Source: Loripinus fragilis (taxonomy: Eukaryota; Mollusca; Bivalvia; Lucinida; Lucinidae). From it: a stretch of DNA of 64,000 bases. The stretch spans positions 61,775,811-61,839,810 of the forward strand of contig OZ026522.1 in NCBI GenBank assembly GCA_964019695.1, written 5' to 3'. Position numbers and translations under genes: made by a program. Below the pieces are notes generated by a model, which saw nothing but the letters and a program-made list of their open reading frames with translations, had not been told where the DNA came from and did not search any database. This document shows positions 42,101-45,548 of this stretch, piece after piece; positions within the stretch are counted from its first letter, which is position 1, and each line of letters opens with the position of its first letter.

Positions 42101-43933
42101 GCTTGTGCATATGAGAATTACCCAAAAAGAAAGTCTGGGGGAAATGCATATTTAAGATTAGATCAGGCCCAACATGTTGTCGAGCCTGATCTGGGTCCAA
42201 ATGGTTTGCAAATGTTATCAGCAGAAAATAAAAGCTGCCACTAGCAGGGTAAGAGTTAAGCACTATGCTAGAATTTTTTTTCAAAAAATGCAAATAGAAA
42301 TTACCATCACTTACTATGTTAAGCAAGTGAATAAAAGTCACTGCAACATCAAATAAATAGAGGATCTTGCATGAGTGCTCATGTTTTATTGGATTTATTA
42401 AACTTGTTGCAAAAATGCAATAATACAGGAGCACGAATGTTAGATTCTTTTTATCACATGATATTAAAATAAATTAAGATTTGCATTTTTTTTTATTGAT
42501 GATCATTGTGCTGTTTCTTACTTCAGGTTAAACATTCCTTCCAAACATGACACAACACTACAGTCACATGACCAACAACCTTTGGTGGCCATCATGTCAG
42601 ATGATAAGTAAGTAAATCCAGATCATCACAAGTAAAAATGGACTAGTCCATGGTAACATGGTACTTTATTTATGATATGCAACAGGCCTTTAGTTAAAAG
42701 TGCGTAACAGAAAACTGATTCTCAACCAAAAATTATGTTGTGGGTACTCAAAAGAACCACTAAAAAAGAACACCGAAAATTGGTTTTCAATACGGATTAT
42801 CGTTTAATGCAGGTCAAAAGTATTGCAGTTTTTGAAATACTTTCACCCTTCATACAGCTACCATTTTTCATTAAGACCTTCGTTTTGTCTATTTCTGAGT
42901 GGCCGCTTAAGACAGGTTTAACTGTACATGTATCAAGTTGGGCTAGAGGTCTACTATTAGATCCGAGCCTTCTAATATCCCATACTGTGTGCAAGAGAGC
43001 GGGTCCCGAGGTTATAAAACTTTTTTCATGCTCAACTCAACTGAGAACAAAATTTCAACTGCTCATAAAAACTATAACATCGACAAATGGAGAAGTTTCT
43101 TGCTTTAAGTCTCTCAGATGTTGTATTCATCATGCTTATAAATGTTAAAATGCCAACAATTGTTTGCATTTTGACATTTATGAGCAGGATGAATTTCATG
43201 CTCAGCTGAGTTGAGCATGGAAAGTTTTTAACCTTGGGGCCAGGGAAGAGCATAAAACAATGATGGGATTGACTATTACATATTTTAAGGGGCCACAGGC
43301 TGGAATTTACAAATTTTTATGTACCTAAAATTGTTATTATCATAGCAAACACTGTAGACTCAGATGAATTGCCGCATTCAGCCATATTTCATCTGGATCT
43401 CCACAGTTTGTTAAAAGTACAGTGCATTCCCTTTATAACACACTCCATTATAACTCAGATTTGAATATAAAATGGTCATGTTGTGGATCGCAATTTTTTT
43501 TTTACCATGGAATTTTACAAAGGAATTATAGGAAAATGACCATAAAATGGTCATTATCCTATAATTCCTTTGTAAAATGGTTCATTTTTCCCTTTATAAC
43601 ACATTCACTTATAAAATGGTCCATTCCAATGGACCCCAAATTTATATAGTACTGAGTACTTATTTCCAGTAAAAAATAAGCAAAAATGAAGAAGAAAAAA
43701 AGTGTTGTTTTTTTTCAAATTTCAGTGAAGAAGATGAGTTTGCAGTCCCAAAACTTTCCAAAGAAGCCCAGAAAGAAATAGCAGAACAGTTACTCAAAGA
43801 TGGCTACCAGATAGACGTTGACCTTGACGATGACGACCTTGACCTAATTCCTCCTAGACCTCTCAATCAGCGGTGTGCATGTTGCCCCTCGTTAATTATA
43901 CCAGTAAATAAGTGTGGCTGTGCAATACAATAG
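21050..43933 (+). CDS. FAM219A: FAM219 family protein (FAM219A/B orthologue), five exons, complete
   Basis: Exons 21050-21112, 29082-29169, 30103-30181, 42527-42607 and 43726-43933 join in frame to 519 nt (172 residues plus TAG), all with GT..AG borders. The N-terminus MEDSGIDSDQKSASNSSFET is polar. A Lys-rich helix (LELQKKIEKQREKNRRKQ) matches the LEKQRELARKG region of vertebrate FAM219. QQPLVAIMSDDNEEDEF matches the KPLVALDTDSDDDF segment. The C-terminal hallmark is EQLLKDGYQIDV, then DDDLDLIPPRP, then QRCACC, ending GCAIQ. Length is close to human FAM219A (about 185). FAM219 proteins are conserved but have no established biochemical function. Vertebrates have two paralogues, so the symbol marks the family. 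Introns 1 and 3 (8.0 and 12.3 kb) are swollen by retrotransposons. It is divergently paired with DNAI1. Confidence 0.95.
21351..22470 (-). CDS. LINE ORF2, C-terminal part: reverse transcriptase palm and thumb
   Basis: Continues RT after the frameshift: FRKAFDCVPHKRLL, GVPQGSVLGPLLFILYVNDL, the catalytic FADD in CKLFADDAKLY, and DLGVYVQDNLKFDKHI. The C-terminal region has YKTLIRPILDYGNLIW, VQRRVTKIL and NSFCVRTINKWNSLPDDIV. It ends at a natural-looking stop, so the copy is complete at its 3' end. Confidence 0.9.
22438..24441 (-). CDS. LINE ORF2, N-terminal part: AP endonuclease and start of reverse transcriptase
   Basis: 667 residues. After an acidic leader with repeated NDSSEINSEIDNN units come endonuclease motifs: SVFYTNADNFMNK, VTEVYPKTGKSD, GGIYRSPQSDN, MIVGDFNLPEIDW and NSDHLCLEIE. 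Then RT begins with STGPDEFHPRFL, LANVTCIHKSGDK, NYRPISITS and SQHGFRQRRGC. The frame breaks at about 22,446 by what looks like one extra base, and RT continues in the next frame. The role is target nicking and reverse transcription. Confidence 0.9.
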   Translation of the reverse strand: MFLTYMSDDTQLYNSDTANDSSEINSEIDNNCVSHMSDDTQLLDDTQSFDSSETDISRNNETDSTVNDEVTNSDTSFEYVDNKDGLSVFYTNADNFMNKIDELKVRLHLKPFDVLVVTEVYPKTGKSDDIQLSELHIDGYNTYRSNVKAHSRGVVIYISDHISSNIVLDLTNHQFSESVWVEIRMNNEENLLLGGIYRSPQSDNDNNGHLLEILSAATNKQFTHTMIVGDFNLPEIDWNLWTTCRSENHFSYLFLENLRDNFLEQPINSPTRWLHDTPGNVLDLCLVDNTEIIKDIDITTRLGNSDHLCLEIELIFPISKDYISSKKRNFYRGDYKTANSKLLEIDWNVMDDMNVEQCWNYFSENVKTVINDTIPIHKDPKKKPKPPWMDNYCLKLVNKKYKAWKRYTFSRNRIDYLDYCQVRNKVSRSVRFAKRKFERGISLEAKVNPKSFWKFVKSKSKTRSGIGDLKNNSGEWISDDHEKANELNTFFSSVFTKNENNYMPEFKSDVSSSVCDITVTKQKVESMLKLLNVSKSTGPDEFHPRFLNETAESIALPVTILFNKSLNEGTIPQEWKLANVTCIHKSGDKTAASNYRPISITSILCRMLESIIKTVIMDHCNINNIFSDSQHGFRQRRGCILQLLKVFDDWSKFIDSDTPVDAVFLVF
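24419..24670 (-). repeat. Internal duplication in the LINE ORF2 leader
   Basis: Units encoding NSDTANDSSEIN are repeated three or more times, and NSEIDNNCVSH recurs across the 24,300-24,670 stretch. A 4-bp difference between units (GACATGTATGTGAG against GACATGTGAG) shifts the frame, so this leader is open in another frame than the main ORF2. Confidence 0.75.
24726..25385 (-). CDS. LINE ORF1-like protein (5'-truncated)
   Basis: About 215 residues are open. The segment RRLHMVCFNLPESENLDPDE resembles the RRM-like start of L1/CR1 ORF1 proteins. It is followed by VENPIRLGKK, then PLRFKVDKFEDKRLILQANA and a basic FVTPDQTRRQREESFKLREE stretch typical of the ORF1 C-terminal domain, and it ends in a Gly/Arg-rich tail (RPFRGGGGEQ). 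The usual N-terminal coiled coil is missing, and an in-frame TAA lies just upstream. Such proteins package LINE RNA. Confidence 0.8.
   Translation of the reverse strand, partial: DPRELQDIEMRRLHMVCFNLPESENLDPDERKNEDKERLKTLIDDDMKLSDKNIIVENPIRLGKKIYDDPQSNVGSSNHSSKKGNRPLRFKVDKFEDKRLILQANAELKKSDDNNLSKIFVTPDQTRRQREESFKLREELRYRKLVGKENNLKISRGCIVTVPDNNSTTPTESTSRFTNSSGYAGTRVFNSRTFVGGTGAQIKAGPSGFRPFRGGGGEQ
25716..26060 (-). pseudogene. Second LINE fragment (reverse-transcriptase C-terminus)
   Basis: On the minus strand the open stretch reads GKANHLVFFFKVVEGLVPAL, YLTQFGGKCLIKSRKFKDCV, NNSRCFKIVECKTELLRSSF and FPK. This is the conserved C-terminal tail of jockey/CR1-like reverse transcriptases. It ends in a (TTC)n/(GAA)n microsatellite at 25,722-25,743. 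It lacks upstream RT motifs and is a 5'-truncated relic, separate from the element at 21,300-25,400. Confidence 0.75.
26688..26944. repeat. Short tandem array, period about 110-117 bp
   Basis: AAGACAATTAAAGTCCAGGT, GTCTTTAA and ACTTTAATACTTCATATTTT recur in the same order about 2.3 times. The second unit has a small insertion (GGGAGGGTCACTC). Confidence 0.85.
27354..28865. mobile_element. Non-autonomous DNA transposon, hAT-like ends
   Basis: The ends are CAAGGCCATCGTCGGC and, inverted, CAGGGCCGTCCTCGGC (13 of 16 match). CTAAT flanks both sides (27,349-27,353 and 28,866-28,870) as a putative target duplication. hAT usually makes 8 bp, so only part is matched. Inside are half of a family D MITE (27,555-27,645), two family A hairpins (28,110-28,350) and A-rich sequence at 28,410-28,500. 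No transposase remnant was recognised. Confidence 0.65.
28110..28350. repeat. Two tandem family A foldback hairpins
   Basis: First hairpin: AATGGATGAGCAAAAGAACTG, then ACGATTCTTTTGTGTACTC. Second: CGCCTCAATGAGACGGTACTT and ACCCATGACATATGTTTTGG, ending TACGCACTTTTATCTAAAGG. Confidence 0.7.
29082..29169 (+). CDS. FAM219A: FAM219 exon 2
   Basis: 88 nt after TTTTTTTCTAG; encodes VPNTSKTVADTEANDAKPTK followed by KALELQKKI. Donor is ATAG|GTATAA, phase 1. Confidence 0.92.
29294..29505. repeat. Foldback MITE, family P (pogo/Tigger-like ends)
   Basis: Terminal inverted repeats TACAGTAAAACCTGGGTAAA and TTTACACAGATTTTACTGTA enclose GCCACTC / GAGTGGC and a central hairpin GGTCAAAAGTATTGCAGAG / GCAATACTTTTGACC. 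The TA at the edges and the CAGT start resemble pogo/Tigger elements. Relatives are at 42,772 and 53,698. Confidence 0.8.
29510..29990. repeat. Tandem array, family K (about 183 bp units)
   Basis: Two to three units carry TTTATATAGG, GAAACCACATGGCCTAGAG, TTGATATATG..ATAGCATCACCTAGTGG, TTTGTTCAAATAATGG and AAATGGCCCCACCCCGG. The long array at 59,830-61,930 is built from the same unit. Confidence 0.8.
30103..30181 (+). CDS. FAM219A: FAM219 exon 3
   Basis: 79 nt after TTCCAACAG; encodes EKQREKNRRKQIVDEQPKRS and FLLPRS, ending AGCAG|GTAATA. The two leftover bases are completed in exon 4. Confidence 0.92.
30240..30355. repeat. Foldback MITE, family A
   Basis: TATTATGTTGTGGATGCTCAA, AAAAGAATGATCTTGATGAG and GTTCTTTGAGCACCCAAAGC. 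Arms are inverted but shortened. It begins about 60 bp downstream of FAM219 exon 3. Confidence 0.7.
30551..30627. repeat. Hairpin, family J
   Basis: ACAAACAGTGTAGACCCTGA, TGAAATGCAGCAT / ATGCTGCATTTCATC, then GTCTTCACTGTTTGC form an inverted repeat. Copies are at 38,446, 43,340, 53,055 and 53,935. Confidence 0.8.
30907..31105. repeat. DIRS left inverted terminal repeat
   Basis: Begins TCAATTTTAATAGCGCTACT, passes CATATATTTATCTTATAGCT, GTTGCCACCAATACAAACTT and GAAGCACGGAAGTGCACGTG. It is the reverse complement of the right end over about 165 bp with few differences. Confidence 0.92.
31470..32890 (+). pseudogene. DIRS gag-like region, frameshifted
   Basis: It opens with a Cys-rich stretch (DFCVHFKALWDNHPSCANCF, HCSRQNTCEICCSW), suggestive of a zinc-binding start. 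Next comes a Pro/Ser/Arg region whose DNA has a near-64-bp duplication (CGGATCGGACCGGACCGAA at about 31,998 and 32,062). An SR-rich segment (codons for RSRSR and SSSSSRS at about 32,510-32,720) follows. No single frame spans it. Confidence 0.6.
34029..34470 (+). pseudogene. DIRS reverse transcriptase, N-terminal part
   Basis: HVGRKLAHFVKIEKYCDNQW and VLSLTNLVI match the start of DIRS RT (GGRL..F...W..I..DPWVL..V). The frame is then broken, and the next RT motifs appear only after a SINE insertion. Confidence 0.7.
34697..34896 (+). repeat. tRNA-derived SINE, family S1, inserted in the DIRS RT
   Basis: GGCAATGGCTCAGTGGTAGAG (A-box region), GGGTTTGAGCCTCACTTGCG (B-box), TTAGTACTGGTTCAGCCC, TGTTGATGGGACGTAAAGTA and an A-rich CAAACCAAACAAAAACC tail. 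It interrupts the DIRS coding region. Confidence 0.88.
34897..35170 (+). pseudogene. DIRS reverse transcriptase, C-terminal part
   Basis: LGLVINQESPT, then FTLIGIEFATRMIRVTQVRV and QTLLELS follow the DIRS pattern (LG..IN..KS....Q.F..LG..F.T....V...R). After it, GRLRLRPLQYV matches the conserved linker before RNase H. Frameshifts occur near 34,937 and 35,090. Confidence 0.75.
35230..35640 (+). pseudogene. DIRS RNase H domain remnant
   Basis: The stretch TTVVAYFNRQKGEE, then LYGSLQACQIHLLIKHIPWK, matches the (D)NTTVVAYINRQGG...IHL...HIPG core of DIRS RNase H. The usual acidic residue before TT is replaced by Q in this copy, and the frame stops at 35,640. Confidence 0.8.
35650..36900 (+). pseudogene. 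DIRS tyrosine recombinase remnant, split by a SINE
   Basis: Before the SINE: HIISQLVKSYETQKPEENHE, LLKGIFSLF and LLLTMVITARRVS, the usual first-arginine region of DIRS recombinases. After the SINE (from 36,530) frames contain KWVQNTIKLAYITSKL and SWATFNLHDIG, like the C-terminal box with the tyrosine neighbourhood (WV...TF...YLRD). The expected Tyr appears to be His in this copy. Several stops are present. Confidence 0.65.
36248..36520 (+). repeat. tRNA-derived SINE, family S2
   Basis: AGATCCAGGGGTCGCGAGTTC and GATCCCGGCCCGGTCCCG (B-box), GTTGTTGTCAGTTACAAGCG, TAGCTGTTGACTTGGGACGT and tail AAAGCAACAAAACAAACAAA. Much better preserved than the copy at 7,936. The A-box half is missing or very short. 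Confidence 0.85.
37157..37256. repeat. DIRS internal complementary region
   Basis: The first half (AGCTATAAGATAAATATATG, GTAGTAGCGCTATTAAAATT) is the reverse complement of the element's left end. The second half (AAAAGTAAAATTTATTTTAA, TAAGCATACCTACCATATAT) is the reverse complement of its right end. Joined, they complement the circle junction proposed for DIRS replication. Confidence 0.9.
37319..37523. repeat. DIRS right inverted terminal repeat
   Basis: CAAATTTTATGAAGTCACGT, GCACTTCCGTGCTTCACTTC, TTAGTCCTGAACAGGGACAC, GTTGTAGCTATAAGATAAAT, then GGTATGCTTATTAAAATAAA at the outer edge. Inverted relative to 30,907-31,105. Confidence 0.92.
37727..38374. mobile_element. Non-autonomous mariner-like element
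   Basis: The ends CGAGGGGTGATCAGAAAGTT (left) and, inverted, TGAGGGGCGATCAACAAATG (right) with following GCGGAAAA / TTTTCCGC resemble mariner terminal repeats. TA flanks each end (37,725-37,726; 38,375-38,376). The 648 bp body has no recognisable D,D34D transposase, so it is an internally deleted or MITE-like copy. Confidence 0.75.
38446..38515. repeat. Hairpin, family J, diverged
   Basis: GGCAAACAGTGCAGACTCTG, ATGAAATGTCGCATG, then TATGCTGTATGCCAAAG. It matches 30,551 in the left arm. Confidence 0.6.
38592..38825. repeat. Foldback MITE, family C
   Basis: GAGGTTATACAAATTTTTCATGC at the left, TGCCAACAATTGTTGGCA in the centre, and GGTTGAGCATGAAAAAAG then TTTATAACCTTGG at the right. A complete copy. 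Confidence 0.88.
38961..39145. repeat. 41-bp tandem repeat followed by an inverted unit
   Basis: The unit (CTGCAAGTTAATTGGATAAA then AATTGGGGACAACTTAATT) occurs four times with small changes. It is followed by an inverted partial unit (TATTTTTATCCAATTAACTT GCAG), so the end can fold back on the array. Confidence 0.92.
39728..39929 (+). repeat. tRNA-derived SINE, family S1, best copy
   Basis: The head reads GCGCAGTGGCTCAGTGGTAG (A-box) and the B-box is GGGTTCGAGCCTC. Then GTGTCCTTGAGCAAGAACAT, CTTAGTACTGGTTCAACTC, GATGGGACGTAAAGAATC and an A-rich CAAATCAAACAAAAAAC tail. The head is tRNA-like, but the sequence goes on for about 140 bp and is repeated, so it is a SINE and not a tRNA gene. Confidence 0.92.
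40059..40453. mobile_element. Non-autonomous hAT-like MITE
   Basis: The ends CAGGGTTCGCACAGGCTTG and, inverted, CAGGGCTCATACAAGCAAG. Subterminal repeats of CTTGAAAAGTCCTTG type are present on both sides. No clean 8-bp target duplication could be read. Confidence 0.7.
40222..40276. repeat. Perfect palindrome
   Basis: TTGTGGTGCCTTTATTTGGT then GCAGCATATATGCTGC and the exact mirror of the first part. The stem is about 27 bp with essentially no loop, inside the hAT-like MITE. Confidence 0.92.
40505..40690. repeat. Foldback MITE, family H, diverged
   Basis: GCTCTTCTGCTGACTTTTC, AGGAACACTATCAGAGTATC, TTTAGATCCAGATCAGGATT, then TTGCAAAAGGTATCAGCAG. It matches 44,249-44,470 in order. Confidence 0.75.
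40755..41138 (-). other. Open stretch without recognised function
   Basis: A 127-codon open stretch lies on the minus strand. No family motif, no convincing splice sites in phase with a neighbour, and no second copy were seen. It is reported only as a coding possibility in FAM219 intron 3. Confidence 0.15.
41200..41700. other. FAM219 intron 3, nothing recognised
   Basis: No supported exon or repeat family. Confidence 0.35.
42036..42107. repeat. Near-perfect hairpin
   Basis: CAAGCCAAGGGTACTAAGTC, CACTTCGTTC and, inverted, GAACGAAGTG, GACTTAGTACTCTTGGCTTG surround an 8-10 bp loop ATGCGTAAG. Confidence 0.9.
42145..42262. repeat. Foldback MITE, family H
   Basis: CAGGCCCAACATGTTGTCGAGCCTG core, GATCTGGGTCCAAATGGTTT, GCAAATGTTATCAGCAGAAA, ending AGGGTAAGAGTTAA, which carries the TTAA edge of the family. 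Confidence 0.75.
42527..42607 (+). CDS. FAM219A: FAM219 exon 4
   Basis: 81 nt after TTACTTCAG; encodes LNIPSKHDTTLQSHDQQPLV then AIMSDD, and ends GATAA|GTAAGT with two bases carried over. Confidence 0.93.
42688..42930. repeat. Family A fragment joined to a family P (pogo-like) MITE
   Basis: GCCTTTAGTTAAAAGTGCGTA and ATTATGTTGTGGGTACTCAA are the start of family A. At about 42,772 the sequence changes into family P: TTGGTTTTCAATACGGATTA, GGTCAAAAGTATTGCAG, GTGGCCGCTTAAGACAGG TTTAACTGTA. Confidence 0.75.
43010..43245. repeat. Foldback MITE, family C
   Basis: GAGGTTATAAAACTTTTTTC and ATGCTCAACTCAACTGAGAA at the left, centre TGCCAACAATTGTTTGCA, right end TGAGTTGAGCATGGAAAG. Confidence 0.88.
43340..43412. 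repeat. Hairpin, family J
   Basis: AGCAAACACTGTAGACTCAG, ATGAATTGCCGCATTCAGCC, then ATCTCCACAGTTTG. The inner stem is weakened. Confidence 0.65.
43418..43665. repeat. Foldback MITE, family B
   Basis: TACAGTGCATTCCCTTTATA at the left, central GGAAAATGACCATAAAATGG TCATTATCC hairpin, ACACATTCACTTATAAAATG and GGACCCCAAATTTATATAGT at the right. It ends about 60 bp before FAM219 exon 5. Confidence 0.85.
43726..43933 (+). CDS. FAM219A: FAM219 exon 5 (last coding exon)
   Basis: 208 nt after AAATTTCAG. It holds the family-diagnostic LLKDGYQIDV and DDDLDLIPPRP motifs and the cysteine-rich end (CACC...KCGCAIQ), then TAG. No canonical AATAAA was seen soon after it, and a piggyBac-like MITE begins 70 bp downstream. 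Confidence 0.97.
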
Positions 43934-44002
43934 TAAAAGATATTGTGATAAATAATGTTAAGTGAGTCATGACAAGAGAAGAGTGTTTCAGGGCCATCTT
44001 AA

Positions 44003-44244
44003 CCCTTAAAGCGCCAAGAAAAAAAATGCATCTGAAAATGTTGTCTGGTGAAGTCGTCTGCTGCAAATAACTGCCTAACATTACTAACGAATTAAGTATA
44101 GAAGCAAACAGCATGGACCCAGAACAGACTGCTCCTATATGAACAGTCTGATCTGGGTCCACATCGTTTGCCATAGAGGCTTCTTAACCATTTCAGCAGA
44201 CGAGAATAGCAGATGACTTTTGTTGCGATTGGCGCATTAAGGGT
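44003..44244. mobile_element. piggyBac-like MITE, family G
   Basis: TTAA target duplication at both edges (43,999-44,002; 44,245-44,248). Element ends are CCCTTAAAGCGCCA and the inverted TGGCGCATTAAGGG. The centre folds as CATGGACCCAGAACAGACTG ... CAGTCTGATCTGGGTCCACA. Non-coding. Confidence 0.85.
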
Positions 44245-44248
44245 TAAC

Positions 44249-44470
44249 TCTTTGCAAGCTGGGTAATTTATCATGCTTTTGTTGTCGTCTGCTGACTTTT
44301 TTCAAAATTAACTTTTTCAAAAAATTCTTTTAGGAACACTATCAGAGTGTCAAACAGTTTTGATCCAGATCAGGACCGACATTCTGTCGGTCCTGATCTG
44401 GATCCAAAACTGTGTGCAAAGGTTGTCAGCAGATGACAAAAGCTGCCGTTAGAAAGAAAAACGTTAAGGA
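44249..44470. repeat. Foldback MITE, family H (TTAA-flanked)
   Basis: CTCTTTGCAAGCTGGGTAAT after TTAA at the left, AGGAACACTATCAGAGTGTC, core GATCCAGATCAGGACCGACA TTCTGTCGGTCCTGATCTGG, and GTCAGCAGATGACAAAAGC then ACGTTAAGG at the right. It shares its TTAA with the preceding piggyBac-like MITE. Confidence 0.82.
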
Positions 44471-44544
44471 TGCTATGCAAAATTTAAAATTGCTATGGAT
44501 TATGGGATTGTTTAGTTCAAGTTGACAATGAAGGACCTGGCTTT

Positions 44545-44772
44545 GAGGTTATAAAACTTTTTTTCATGCTCGATGGGGCATGAAATATCAACTGCTCATG
44601 AACACTAAAATACCAACAAGTAAAGAAGTTTCTTGCTTAAGGTCTCTCAGATGTTGCATTTATCATGCTCATAAATGTTAAAATGCCATCAATTGTTGGC
44701 ATTTTAACATTTATGAGCAGGATAAATTTCCTGCTCAGCTGAGTTGTATGAAAAAAGTTTTATAACATCGGA
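44545..44772. repeat. Foldback MITE, family C
   Basis: GAGGTTATAAAACTTTTTTT, CATGCTCGATGGGGCATGA, central AAAATGCCATCAATTGTTGG CATTTT, right end GCTGAGTTGTATGAAAAAAG. Confidence 0.85.
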
Positions 44773-44944
44773 GCCTGATTAGCCCAGCATGATACTCAGG
44801 CTGATCTGTGCCAGCTTTGTATTAATCAGAAATGCTCTTTTCTTAATTCTCAAAATATGGCTCATAGTGGAACTTACTGCTTTGTTATGATAGTAGCTGG
44901 TCTAAATCATAGCAATTATTTTGTCCACAAGAGATGGAAGGTGG

Positions 44945-44975
44945 TGTATGTGTGTGTGTGTGTGCATGTTGGGGG
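44945..44975. repeat. (TG)n microsatellite
   Basis: GTATGTGTGTGTGTGTGTGC, then a G-rich TTGGGGGTGGAGGG stretch. Confidence 0.9.
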
Positions 44976-45163
44976 TGGAGGGACAAAAGTCCTTAGGAGC
45001 TGACACAGAAATTACTTATATGTCCTTTATCATAAAAACTAGAATGGGCAGGCAGAAGCAAACAGTGTTGCCTGGATAATACTGCAAATTTAATCTAATC
45101 AGGATCTACACTGTTTGCTTTTACACCCTCTAGATGCATTTTTGTTTGCCTGAAGAACTACAG

Positions 45164-45360
45164 CTGGGCTCACTTGGGGGAATAAAGCAGTGTTTATGAA
45201 CAGGAGTTTTATCTCAGCATTGTCCCCACAGTTTGGAGGATGTGTCCGATTGGATTGCATTGCCAAACAGCTTGGCCAGGACATTGTGAAAAGTCTCTGC
45301 AGCAATAACACCCTAAATATCATTTCTGCCATAGAGATTCAGACCTCCAGATATAACAAG
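45164..45360 (+). CDS. Unidentified gene, exon A (partial gene)
   Basis: The open frame includes GLTWGNKAVFMNRSFISALS, then PQFGGCVRLDCIAKQLGQDI, then VKSLCSNNTLNIISAIEIQT and SRYNK, ending AACAAG|GTATTG, phase 0. The start is open to choice: acceptors CTACAG (45,163), TCTCAG (45,217) and CCCACAG (45,231), or an ATG at 45,196 if this is the first coding exon. The even hydrophobic pattern looks like an alpha-helical repeat protein, but I do not recognise the family. It begins 1.2 kb after the FAM219 stop on the same strand. Because FAM219 already ends in its family-typical GCAIQ, I treat this as another gene. Confidence 0.6.
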
Positions 45361-45379
45361 GTATTGAAATTTAATTTTA

Positions 45380-45490
45380 TTTCTCATCCATAACATATGT
45401 TGTGGGTAATCAAAAGAACCGTCTCTTTGAGACGGTTCTTTTGAGCACCCAAAACACATGTTTAAACTGATGTTTAAGAAAATAATCACA
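45380..45490. repeat. Foldback MITE, family A
   Basis: ATAACATATGTTGTGGGTAA, AAAAGAACCGTCTCTTTGAG ACGGTTCTTTTGAGCACCCA AAACACATGTTTAAACTG. The inner stem is perfect. Confidence 0.88.
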
Positions 45491-45548
45491 TTTTTTTCAC
45501 TCAAAAACTTTGAGACCGGGTGACTTGGATATATCTTGTGAAGATTTG

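Noticed and set aside
41952..42434. 160-codon minus-strand open stretch
   Set aside because: It spans a hairpin and a family H MITE, so the peptide is derived from repeats.
43934..45360. Exon A as an alternative last exon of FAM219
   Set aside because: FAM219 exon 5 already ends in the family-typical Cys-rich tail and a stop, and no donor within exon 5 is convincing.
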